Positions 1-5,222 of a stretch of 5,222 nt of DNA are shown one piece after another. The notes beneath the pieces are model-generated. The model worked only from the letters and a program-made list of their open reading frames with translations, had not been told where the DNA came from and made no database searches. The first letter of the stretch is position 1, and each line of letters opens with the position of its first letter. Position numbers and translations under genes: made by a program. Source of the DNA: Halobacteriales archaeon SW_10_68_16 (GTDB lineage: Archaea > Halobacteriota > Halobacteria > Halobacteriales > Haloarculaceae); the NCBI GenBank assembly GCA_003023485.1, contig PXSG01000042.1:1065-6286 (forward strand), in the 5' to 3' direction.

Positions 1-220
1 ATGTGGAGCTCGAAGGTCGCCTCGCTGTCACACCCTGCCTGTGTACACTCCATACGTACCGTTCGCGGTTCACACTCACATGGATTGCGGTCCACGCACT
101 GAGTCGTATCTGGCAGCGCAGTCACCGCGAGAGAACCCCCGGCAGTATGAGGAGGTTGGTAGTTAGCACTGCCGTCGCACGGACGCCAATCTTGAAGTCG
201 CCGACCACCGAGTCCAGGGT
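1..220. other. Intergenic region, no supported gene
   Basis: No reading frame here looks like a real protein. The plus frame entering at base 1 stops at 100-102. A 28-codon frame from the ATG at 80 to the TAG at 164-166 has little of the third-position GC bias seen in the neighbouring genes. The long frame running through 3-416 is Arg/Thr/Ser-rich and is a shadow of the gene starting at 221. Two short palindromes, GTGTACAC (41-48) and TACGTA (53-58), are visible but have no known role here. I see no tRNA and no clear TATA box 25-30 bases before 221. Confidence 0.5.
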
Positions 221-685
221 ATGGAAGACGTCGCCGGCATCTACGCCCGCGAGTCCGGATATCTCGACTGCCATGTCCAGGTGGGTATCGCCCAGGGACG
301 GGCCATCTCGGTGGCGTTTCCGGCCGAACCCGAACCGGACGCCGAGACCGACCACGAGCTACTGGATCGGATCGAAGCGTATCTCCGGGGCGAGCGCGAC
401 GACCTCGCGGACGTGACGGTCGCGCTGACAATGGCAACCGACCGGCGTGCCGTCCTGGAGAGCGTCCGCGAGATTCCGTACGGGGAACAGGCGACCGTCG
501 AACAGGTCGCGCGGATGACTCCCGACCGCGACCCCGAGGACGGCGGCGACCGGCGGCTGGTCCGGGAGGCACTCGCGGACAATCCCGTCCCGCTGTTCGT
601 CCCGGACCACCGCGTTCGCGACGGCCCCAGCGGGGCACCGCCTGCCGTCGAGCAGCGACTCCGCTCGATCGAGGGATTATCTTAA
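221..685 (+). CDS. MGMT/alkyltransferase-like protein lacking the catalytic cysteine
   Basis: This 154-residue protein has the DNA-binding core of the O6-alkylguanine-DNA alkyltransferase family. The helix-turn-helix region is around residues 80-100 (IPYG at 85-88). It is followed by RLVREALADNP (112-122), whose R112 matches the arginine finger that flips the damaged base. The catalytic loop PDHRV is at 128-132. True alkyltransferases have PCHRV, and the Cys accepts the alkyl group. Here it is Asp (D129), and the only Cys, C17, lies far away. The Tyr that normally follows the helix-turn-helix turn appears to be Val (V93). It therefore cannot repair by the usual alkyl transfer. By family knowledge it may act like alkyltransferase-like (ATL) proteins, which bind O6-alkylguanine and hand it to nucleotide excision repair; that role is inferred. 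The start at 221 is the first ATG or GTG after an in-frame TAG at 164-166. It stands alone, convergent with the ABC operon across the transposon. Confidence 0.8.
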   Translation: MEDVAGIYARESGYLDCHVQVGIAQGRAISVAFPAEPEPDAETDHELLDRIEAYLRGERDDLADVTVALTMATDRRAVLESVREIPYGEQATVEQVARMTPDRDPEDGGDRRLVREALADNPVPLFVPDHRVRDGPSGAPPAVEQRLRSIEGLS

Positions 686-807
686 TTCAGCGAGAGAATC
701 CCGCCCTTCCCGTGACTCGCGTACGCTCTGGTGAGAACCCACCGCGTTACTGCTGGTCTTGAGTCGCTACCTATCATCGACAGTTTCACTTTCACTCGGG
801 GTGGCTG

Positions 808-815
808 GTATTTAC
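808..815 (+). promoter_or_regulatory. Possible TATA-like element for tnpB
   Basis: The AT-rich stretch GTATTTAC in otherwise GC-rich DNA lies about 35 bases before the tnpB ATG at 846, which would start transcription near 835-840 and give a very short leader. It overlaps the TTTAC candidate target site, so it may be flank or transposon end rather than a promoter. Confidence 0.25.
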
Positions 816-836
816 GCTTCTACGGGCCGTACCCGC

Positions 837-842
837 AGGTGG
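837..842 (+). promoter_or_regulatory. Ribosome binding site of tnpB
   Basis: AGGTGG lies three bases before the ATG at 846 and decides the start. A longer frame could begin at a TTG at 759, but it would add 29 residues that look unlike any TnpB N-terminus and would cross the candidate left end. The same GGTGG with three-base spacing precedes the permease ATG in this window. Confidence 0.45.
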
Positions 843-845
843 CAG

Positions 846-2194
846 ATGAAGCGGACCAACACGTTCGCGGTCCAACCGCTCTCTGACACCGACGAACAGG
901 TCCTCCGCGAGCTGTTGGACGCGTCTGCCGCTCTCTGGAACGAAACCAACTACGAACGCCTCATGCGGTACAACGACGCAGACGGCTACGACGATGAGGA
1001 TGTCTTCGACGCCGATACTGGGAGCCACGAAGGCCGGTACAAAGGCGTCCTCGGTGCGTCCACCGCCCAACAGGTCATCGAGAAGAACAGCGAAGCGTGG
1101 GGGGCGTTCTTCGAGTTGAAAGATCAGTATCACGATCCCGAGAACACCTCCGTCACGGAACACCCCGAGCCACCGGGCTTCTGGGGCAACGACGACGATG
1201 GGCGAGACCTCCACACGGTGATCCGCAAGGATGCGTACAGCGTCGACTGGGGCGAGCGGTCCCGACTTGAGATTCTGGTCGGAGAAGATCTCCGGGACAG
1301 ACATACTAGCCCGGGGAGCCGCCTCCGGCTGGAGATCGCTGGCGAGCCGAACTGGCCCGACTACGAGGACCACGGCCGGTTAGACCTGTGGTACGACGAG
1401 ACTGACAGCACCTTCCGAGCTTCCCAACCCGTGACTGTGTCTGACAACGCACGGGACACTCCACTGGCCGATGAAGCGGCCGCTCTGGATATTGGTGCGA
1501 ACACTCTCGTCGCCTGTACCACCACAACCGGCGAGCAATACCTCTACGACGGGCGCGAGCTCTTCCAGCGGTTCCGCGACACCACGCACCGTATTGCGGA
1601 ATTACAGTCCAAACTGGAAGAGGGACGATACAGTAGCAAGCGTATCCGGCGGCTGTACCGCAAGCGTACCCGTCGCCGCGACCACGCACAGGAAGCGTTG
1701 TGTCGTGACCTGCTGGAACGACTCTACGAGGACGGCGTGGGTACACTGTATGTCGGTGAGTTGACCGACGTGCTGGGGACGCACTGGTCGGTCGAAACGA
1801 ACGCCAAGACGCATAACTTCTGGGCGTTCAAGCAGTTCACCGAGCGACTGGCCTATACCGCTGCGGAATACGGGATTTAGAAGTCCGGTCGGAAGCGTGG
1901 ACCAGCCAGGAGTGCCCGCAGTGTGGGTCAACCGGCCGGACGACGCGACACCAAGACACGCTCACCTGTCCGTGTGGGTTCGAGGGCCACGCCGACCTCA
2001 CGGCGTCAGAAACGTTCCTGGAGCGGCTCACAGAGCAAGCAGTCAGGCCGATGGCACGGCCCGTGCGGTTCGAGTGGGACGACCACGACTGGTCGGAGTC
2101 ACCACACTCTCCCGCGAGGGCAAGTCCCAAAGAAAAGCGCACAGACCCGAGTACCGTCCACCACAACGGGAATGTTGCCTCCGGGGAATCGTAG
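846..2194 (+). pseudogene. tnpB: TnpB RNA-guided nuclease, frameshifted
   Basis: TnpB is the omega-RNA-guided DNA endonuclease of IS200/IS605 elements and the ancestor of Cas12. The first frame (846-1880) gives 344 residues from [14 protein letters not shown] to a TAG. The N-terminal half (1-205) is the acidic haloarchaeal RNA/DNA-binding lobe. RuvC motif I is LDIGAN with D215, and RuvC II is YVGEL with E305. The rest continues in another frame from 1880 to the TAG at 2192-2194 (104 codons): zinc finger CPQCG (356-360) and CPCGF (374-378), then HADLTAS with the third catalytic residue D383. Removing two bases (TA, 1878-1879) between ATT and GAA restores one 448-codon protein reading YGI-EVRSEAW, as expected for this family. 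All three catalytic acids and four zinc Cys are therefore kept, but the translated product would lack the finger and RuvC III. The damage looks recent, or is a sequencing error. The C-terminal piece has no good start of its own (ATG only at 2051, past D383). Confidence 0.88.
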
Positions 2195-2266
2195 ACCGGC
2201 TGCGACTCCGACGGAGGAAACCCCGGCGTTCACGCCGGGGAGGATGTCATAGGTCGACCCGTTCGA
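2150..2266 (+). ncRNA. Putative omega-RNA (reRNA) 3' part with guide
   Basis: In TnpB elements the guide RNA comes from the end of tnpB and the right end of the element, and its guide is read from the flanking DNA. In haloarchaea, transcripts overlapping the 3' end of IS1341-type tnpB genes are known from Halobacterium (sotRNAs). Here the right end can fold: CCTCCG (2178-2183) pairs with CGGAGG (2212-2217), and a perfect 8-bp hairpin follows at 2221-2240. An alternative local palindrome, CTCCGACGGAG (2206-2216), competes with the first stem. The scaffold should end at about 2249, and the guide would begin TAGGTCGACCCGTTCG (2250-2265), which lies inside the permease gene on the opposite strand. 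The 5' boundary is unknown and probably lies further upstream in tnpB. Identification rests on position and structure only. Confidence 0.5.
2221..2240. repeat. Right-end hairpin of the transposon
   Basis: CCCCGGCG (2221-2228), loop TTCA, CGCCGGGG (2233-2240): a perfect 8-bp GC-rich stem. It lies nine bases from the presumed right boundary, as expected for the subterminal hairpin recognised by IS200/IS605 transposases. On the minus strand the stem is followed by TTTCC, so it might also help end the permease transcript, but the T-run is too short to call it a terminator. Confidence 0.75.
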
Positions 2267-3122
2267 ACCGCCAGTACCCGAGCAGCAGCGGCATGGCGAT
2301 CCAGTACAGCAGGACGACGAACCCGAACCACTCCTGGACGTAGACGGGCCCCTGGGTCGCTGCTCCCTGGGCCTGCTGGCCGCCCTCTTCGGCGAGGCGA
2401 CGGATGACCCAGAGGACGCCCTGCTGGTAGGCCGCGGTCGGGTCGATGATGGTCAGGAACTCCGCGGCGGTCCGGAGCCACTCGGGCAAGGACTCCTCGG
2501 GACCCGGGAACGCGAAGCCGTTGGCGACGTAGACGAACCCCGTGACGAGCACCCGCCAGAGGAACTGGAAGACGACGAAAACCCCGAAGGCGCCGAAGGC
2601 GGCCCGGGATGTCGAGGTCGTGAACGCGGAGACGCCGACGGCGACGCTGACGAACACGTACGCGAGCAACAGCGAGACGAGCACGAACACGAGATACTCC
2701 AGCGCGGAGAACTCCTCGGCCTGGGTGGCCACGACGAACAGTCCGACGGTAAAGCCGACCAAAAGCGCCACGGAGACGACGCCGGCCCGTCCCAGGAACT
2801 TGCCGGCGACGACGTCCACGCGGCTGTTTGGCAGCGACAGGAGGAGCTTGAGACTCCCGCTCTGGCGCTCGCCGGCGACCGAGCGGTAGGCCGCGGCGAT
2901 GGCCACGATGGGGATGAAGATGGACACCGGGCCGGTGAGCCCGCCGATCAGCGCCAGCGTCGTCAGTTCGCCGCCGAACTGGACCTGCGCCGGCGGGCGG
3001 ATCTGGGCGGCGAAGTAGGCCGCGCCGCCCGCGAAGAGAACGAACAACACGGTCAGCGCGAGCAACAACCGCGACCGGATGGCGTCCCGGAAGTCCTTCT
3101 CGGCGACGGCCTGCCAGCTCAT
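2247..3122 (-). CDS. ABC-2 type transporter permease
   Basis: This 291-residue integral membrane protein is the membrane half of an ABC transporter, related to the NosY/ABC-2 permeases. Six membrane segments are visible at about residues 19-39, 57-79, 113-133, 142-166, 175-199 and 266-284. The cytoplasmic stretch after segment 2, ERQSGSLKLLLSLPNSR (85-101), is the typical coupling motif of this family (E-x3-G-x-L-K-x-L-L-x-x-P-x-S-R). A long outer loop (200-262) contains a Gln/Gly-rich part. The ATG overlaps the ATPase stop as ATGA and is preceded by GGTGG three bases away, so translation of the two is probably coupled. The substrate cannot be told from sequence. The protein ends ...RFERVDL directly at the transposon end, and its TGA (2247-2249) is part of the transposon's GATGTCA. 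The native C-terminus may therefore have differed slightly. Confidence 0.9.
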   Translation of the reverse strand: MSWQAVAEKDFRDAIRSRLLLALTVLFVLFAGGAAYFAAQIRPPAQVQFGGELTTLALIGGLTGPVSIFIPIVAIAAAYRSVAGERQSGSLKLLLSLPNSRVDVVAGKFLGRAGVVSVALLVGFTVGLFVVATQAEEFSALEYLVFVLVSLLLAYVFVSVAVGVSAFTTSTSRAAFGAFGVFVVFQFLWRVLVTGFVYVANGFAFPGPEESLPEWLRTAAEFLTIIDPTAAYQQGVLWVIRRLAEEGGQQAQGAATQGPVYVQEWFGFVVLLYWIAMPLLLGYWRFERVDL

Positions 3123-4027
3123 GCGCCACCCCCCGTGTAGTGAGTGAACAGCGACTCCAGGGATGTCTCCTCCGTCGAGAAATCCGAGACGGCGACGCCT
3201 TCTTCTTCGAGGGCCGCCAGCACTCCCGTCTTGGCGTCGTCGCTACAGGAAACCTGCAGTTCCGTGCCGTTGACGGTCACGTCCGAGACGCCCTCCAGCG
3301 CCGCCACCGCATCCGTCGCGTCGTCGGAGAGGCCGTCGGTCTGGACGACGAGTTTCGACTCGGTGCCGACGGCGTCGCGCAGTCCCTCGATGCTGTCGAC
3401 GGCGACCACCTCGCCGTTCCGGAGGATGCCCACGCGGTCACAGACGGCCTCGACCTGGCCGAGGATGTGACTGGAAAAAAAGACCGTCGCGCCGCGGTCG
3501 CGTTCCTCGCGGATGATCTCCCGGAACTCGCGGGCGCCGTTGGGGTCGAGCCCGGTGGAGGGTTCGTCGAGGATCAGCAGGTCCGGTTCGCCCACGAGCG
3601 CGATCGCCAGCGCGAGGCGCTGTTTCATGCCGGACGAGAACCCCCCCGCCGTCCGGTCGACGGCGTCACCGAGCCCGACCCGTTCGAGCATCGTGCCGGG
3701 GTCGGTGTCGGCCTCCTTCGAGTCGACCGCGAAGGCCACGTGCTCGCGGGCAGTGAGGCGGTCGTACACGGCAAACCCCTCCGGGAGCACCCCCGTCCGG
3801 GACCGGATCGCCACGCTCTCCTCGCGGGCGTCGTGTCCCAGCACCTCCACCGACCCCGCATCGGGGCGCACGAAGTCGAGCAACACGTTGATCGTCGTCG
3901 ACTTCCCGGCGCCGTTTGGGCCGAGGAAGCCGAATATCTCTCCATCCTCGACGGTCAGGTCGATCCCGGACAGCGCCGTCACGTTACTGAACCGTTTGAT
4001 TACCCCCTCTAGTTCGACCGTGGTCAT
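3119..4027 (-). CDS. ABC transporter ATP-binding protein
   Basis: This 302-residue ATPase drives the permease encoded directly after it. Its motifs appear in order: Walker A GPNGAGKST (36-44), a Q-loop region GVLPEG with Glu at position 83 instead of Gln, ABC signature FSSGMKQRL (130-138, in place of LSGGQ), Walker B LLILDEP (150-156), D-loop STGLDP (157-162) and switch His in SSH (H187). The Glu and the SSGM variant both occur in the DrrA/NatA/NosF-type subfamily, so the enzyme is expected to be active. Residues from about 225 to the end form the small C-terminal domain common in these ATPases (DUF4162-like). The ATG at 4027 lies 25 bases from a TATA box, which indicates a leaderless message and supports this start. 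The stop overlaps the permease start by four bases. The partner fold suggests export of a small molecule or a role in envelope or antibiotic resistance; the substrate is unknown. Confidence 0.93.
   Translation of the reverse strand: MTTVELEGVIKRFSNVTALSGIDLTVEDGEIFGFLGPNGAGKSTTINVLLDFVRPDAGSVEVLGHDAREESVAIRSRTGVLPEGFAVYDRLTAREHVAFAVDSKEADTDPGTMLERVGLGDAVDRTAGGFSSGMKQRLALAIALVGEPDLLILDEPSTGLDPNGAREFREIIREERDRGATVFFSSHILGQVEAVCDRVGILRNGEVVAVDSIEGLRDAVGTESKLVVQTDGLSDDATDAVAALEGVSDVTVNGTELQVSCSDDAKTGVLAALEEEGVAVSDFSTEETSLESLFTHYTGGGA
3126..3130 (-). promoter_or_regulatory. Ribosome binding site of the permease
   Basis: GGTGG on the minus strand, within a run of G, lies three bases before the permease ATG (3122-3120) and inside the end of the ATPase gene. 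Together with the ATGA overlap it supports coupled translation of ATPase and permease. Confidence 0.45.
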
Positions 4028-4028
4028 G

Positions 4029-4042
4029 CCCGCAGTTGCGGG
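4029..4042. promoter_or_regulatory. Inverted repeat, candidate operator of the ABC operon
   Basis: CCCGCA-GT-TGCGGG is a perfect 6-bp inverted repeat with a two-base spacer. It lies exactly between the TATA box (4049-4056) and the ATPase start codon (4025-4027). A protein bound here would block initiation, so a repressor site is the natural reading. As RNA downstream of pgi it could also form a short hairpin, but no T-run follows. No regulator gene is in the window. Confidence 0.4.
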
Positions 4043-4048
4043 GGCGTA

Positions 4049-4056
4049 CTTATATG
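4049..4056 (-). promoter_or_regulatory. TATA box of the ABC operon
   Basis: Minus-strand CATATAAG stands out as the AT-rich stretch in the 49-base gap between pgi and the ATPase gene. Its centre is 25 bases from the A of the ATPase ATG at 4027, the usual archaeal TATA-to-start-site distance. Transcription should therefore begin at or next to the start codon and give a leaderless mRNA, common in haloarchaea. It also shows that the ABC genes need not depend on transcription from pgi. Confidence 0.65.
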
Positions 4057-4076
4057 GATTAACTCATCGATCCGTC

Positions 4077-5222
4077 TCAGTCCACGACCAGCTGTTCCTT
4101 TTCGGCGACGGCCTCGGCCTCCGGGAAGTCGCCGCCACCCAGCAGCCCGCGGGCGGCCCGCTTGCCCCACTCGACGGCCGGCTGTGTGAACGTCTCGACG
4201 CCGTAGAGTTCCCCCGCGAGGACGCAGGCCGCCTCCATGCTGTACAGCAGGTCACCCACGCCGCGGGCGTCGACGCGGTCGATCTCGACGCGGACGTTGG
4301 GCCGGCCGGCGGCCGCGAGACTCGCTTCGGTGGCCTCGAACTCCGCGTCCAGCAGTTCCCCGAGGTCGGCCCCGCCGAGGTACGCCAGGTCCGCGATGTC
4401 GGTCTCGGGGATGGGACACGCGGGCCGCTCGCGGGGCCGAACCAGCGTGATGAGTTTGTCCCGGGGGCCGGCCCGGTAGAGTTGCAGCTGGGAGTGCTGG
4501 TCGGTCGCCCCGAGCGCGCGGGCGGGGGTCTGCCCGAGGCCGTCCTTGCCGAGGCTCTCGGCCCACAGCTGTGCGAACCACTCCGCGAACGGTTCGAGCC
4601 CCTCGGCGTAGGGCATCACCGCGTTGACCGCCCCGCCGCGGACGTCCAGCGCGTACGCGACGGCGCCGTAGGCGTAGGCCGGACACTCCAAGAGTGAGCC
4701 CGCGAGCCCGTCCATCGCCTCCCGGGCACCCGCGAGCACCGCCTCGACGTCGTGGCCCTGGATCGCCGCTGGGACGAGCCCGACCGCCGACAGCGCCGAG
4801 AACCGCCCCGGGACCCCCGCCGGGGCGTCCAGTGCGGGGAGGCCGTGTGCGTCGGCGAGGTCCCGGAGCGGCCCCGACTCGCCGGTGGTCACGACGGTGC
4901 GGTCGGTCCAGTCGACACCCGCCGCCTCCATCGCCTCCCGGACGACGAGGAAGTCCGCGAGCGTCTCCGCGGTCGTCCCCGAGCGCGAGACGACGTTGAC
5001 CGCGGTCTCCGAAAGCGGGAGCGCGTCGAGGGTCGCCGCCGCCTCGGCCGGGTCGACGTTGTCCAGGACGTAGTGGTCGGCCCCGCCGGGTCCGAGCGCG
5101 GTCGAGACGGTGGCCGCGCCCAGCGCGCTCCCGCCGATGCCCACCGTCAGGACCGCCTCGCTGTCGGCGAGAGGTGCGACCGCCGCCTCGATGTCGGCGG
5201 GGTCCGTTCGTTCGGGAAGGGC
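4077..5222 (-). CDS. pgi: Glucose-6-phosphate isomerase, 5' end beyond the window
   Basis: This cytoplasmic enzyme interconverts glucose 6-phosphate and fructose 6-phosphate. The frame is open to the window edge, giving 381 visible residues beginning ALPERTDPADIEAAV. I judge that a few dozen N-terminal residues are missing. In visible numbering, the phosphate-binding SIS loop SRSGTT is at 79-84. The first family signature is VPGRFSALSAVG from 137, with R140. QLWAESLGK (218-226) carries E222, DQHSQLQLY (241-249) carries H243, and FTQPAVEWGK (345-354) carries K354. These match the Arg, Glu, His and Lys known in the active site of the classical PGI family. The second signature deviates from the bacterial FDQPGVE form (FTQPAVE), which I believe is usual for haloarchaea. 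A GTG at 5144 should not be used as the start, because LTVGIGGSALG spans it and conserved sequence precedes it. The stop lies 49 bases before the ABC operon on the same strand. Confidence 0.95.
   Translation of the reverse strand, partial: ALPERTDPADIEAAVAPLADSEAVLTVGIGGSALGAATVSTALGPGGADHYVLDNVDPAEAAATLDALPLSETAVNVVSRSGTTAETLADFLVVREAMEAAGVDWTDRTVVTTGESGPLRDLADAHGLPALDAPAGVPGRFSALSAVGLVPAAIQGHDVEAVLAGAREAMDGLAGSLLECPAYAYGAVAYALDVRGGAVNAVMPYAEGLEPFAEWFAQLWAESLGKDGLGQTPARALGATDQHSQLQLYRAGPRDKLITLVRPRERPACPIPETDIADLAYLGGADLGELLDAEFEATEASLAAAGRPNVRVEIDRVDARGVGDLLYSMEAACVLAGELYGVETFTQPAVEWGKRAARGLLGGGDFPEAEAVAEKEQLVVD

Larger units (their letters stand above)
686..845. other. Intergenic flank plus left end of the TnpB transposon
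   Basis: No gene is supported here. The region joins the stop of the alkyltransferase-like gene to the tnpB start and must contain the left boundary of the element. Candidate target motifs are TTTAC at 811-815, resembling the TTAC target known for IS608, and a tandem TTTCAC TTTCAC at 784-795. A small hairpin, CGGG (823-826) with loop CCGTA and CCCG (832-835), lies where subterminal left-end hairpins of IS200/IS605 elements are expected. The exact left boundary cannot be fixed from one copy. Confidence 0.4.
816..2249 (+). mobile_element. IS200/IS605-superfamily TnpB-only (IS1341-type) element
   Basis: The element consists of a tnpB gene and a right end with a perfect 8-bp hairpin (2221-2228 and 2233-2240, loop TTCA) followed by AGGATGTCA, an arrangement I recognise from haloarchaeal IS1341-type elements. 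No tnpA (Y1 HUH transposase) is present, so the element could move only with help supplied in trans. There are no terminal inverted repeats or target duplication, as expected for this superfamily. The right edge is placed at 2249, the end of the GATGTCA motif. The left edge after TTTAC (815) is only one candidate; after 788 or 795 is also possible. It sits between two convergent genes, and its last three bases form the stop codon of the permease gene. Confidence 0.65.

Noticed and set aside
3..416. Plus-strand open frame at the left edge
   Set aside because: Overlaps the alkyltransferase-like gene in another frame; Thr/Arg/Ser/Pro-rich with no domain.
759..845. TTG start 29 codons upstream of the tnpB ATG
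   Set aside because: The added residues do not resemble a TnpB N-terminus, and the ATG at 846 has AGGTGG before it and the typical MKRTNTFAV beginning.
792..1373. Minus-strand open frame of 193 codons
   Set aside because: Antisense to the 5' half of tnpB and crosses the transposon left end, so it cannot be an old gene.
1872..1883. Programmed ribosomal frameshift in tnpB
   Set aside because: No X-XXY-YYZ slippery sequence or nearby strong hairpin; a two-base insertion is the simpler explanation.
2221..2240. Factor-independent transcription terminator
   Set aside because: No T-run on the plus strand and only TTT on the minus strand; the position and following AGGATGTCA fit a transposon right-end hairpin better.
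2230..3129. Minus-strand open frame of 299 codons over the permease gene
   Set aside because: Extremely Arg-rich, without motifs, and one frame off the permease with clear membrane segments.
3140..4012. Plus-strand open frame of 290 codons opposite the ATPase
   Set aside because: Antisense to an ATPase with all its motifs; no recognisable domain and no promoter or ribosome site.
3513..4697. Long plus-strand open frame of 394 codons
   Set aside because: It runs antisense through both the ATPase and pgi genes and across the promoter between them, and its product is low-complexity Ser/Arg/Pro- then Val/Gly/Arg-rich. It is a shadow of GC-rich coding DNA.
1..5222. CRISPR array, tRNA or rRNA genes, or a defence gene cluster
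   Set aside because: No regularly spaced repeats, no tRNA or rRNA signatures, and no nuclease or helicase gene other than the broken tnpB.

Overview
The window looks like a chromosomal segment from a halophilic archaeon (class Halobacteria). The DNA is GC-rich, the predicted proteins are rich in Asp and Glu, the TnpB is of the haloarchaeal IS1341 type, the glucose-6-phosphate isomerase has haloarchaeal features, and one promoter is a TATA box placed for a leaderless transcript. I cannot fix the genus from sequence alone.

Layout. Bases 1-220 hold no gene I can support. A small plus-strand gene (221-685) encodes a protein related to O6-methylguanine-DNA methyltransferase whose catalytic Cys is replaced by Asp (PDHRV instead of PCHRV). 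Bases 686-845 are intergenic and contain the left end of a TnpB-only transposon of the IS200/IS605 superfamily. Its tnpB gene (846-2194) is broken by a 2-base insertion between the second RuvC catalytic residue and the zinc finger. The right end (about 2178-2249) carries a strong hairpin typical of such elements and probably forms the 3' part of an omega-RNA (reRNA). The element stops exactly at the stop codon of a convergent minus-strand gene. That gene is an ABC-2 type permease (2247-3122), coupled by an ATGA overlap to its ATPase (3119-4027). The ATPase has its own TATA box and a 14-bp inverted repeat between the TATA box and the start codon. The last gene, cut by the right edge, is pgi (4077-5222, minus strand), for glucose-6-phosphate isomerase.

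How the parts fit. The ATPase and permease form a two-gene exporter-type operon of unknown substrate. pgi is a sugar-phosphate metabolism gene upstream on the same strand, but the ABC operon has its own promoter. The transposon landed between two convergent genes and seems to supply the permease stop codon. The omega-RNA guide read from its right flank would match the 3' end of the permease gene, the standard TnpB homing arrangement, although here the nuclease gene is frameshifted.

I see no convincing new multi-gene system. The points most worth a second look are the Asp-substituted alkyltransferase-like protein, the late frameshift in tnpB with all catalytic residues otherwise kept, the transposon end that doubles as a stop codon, and the inverted repeat in the ABC promoter.
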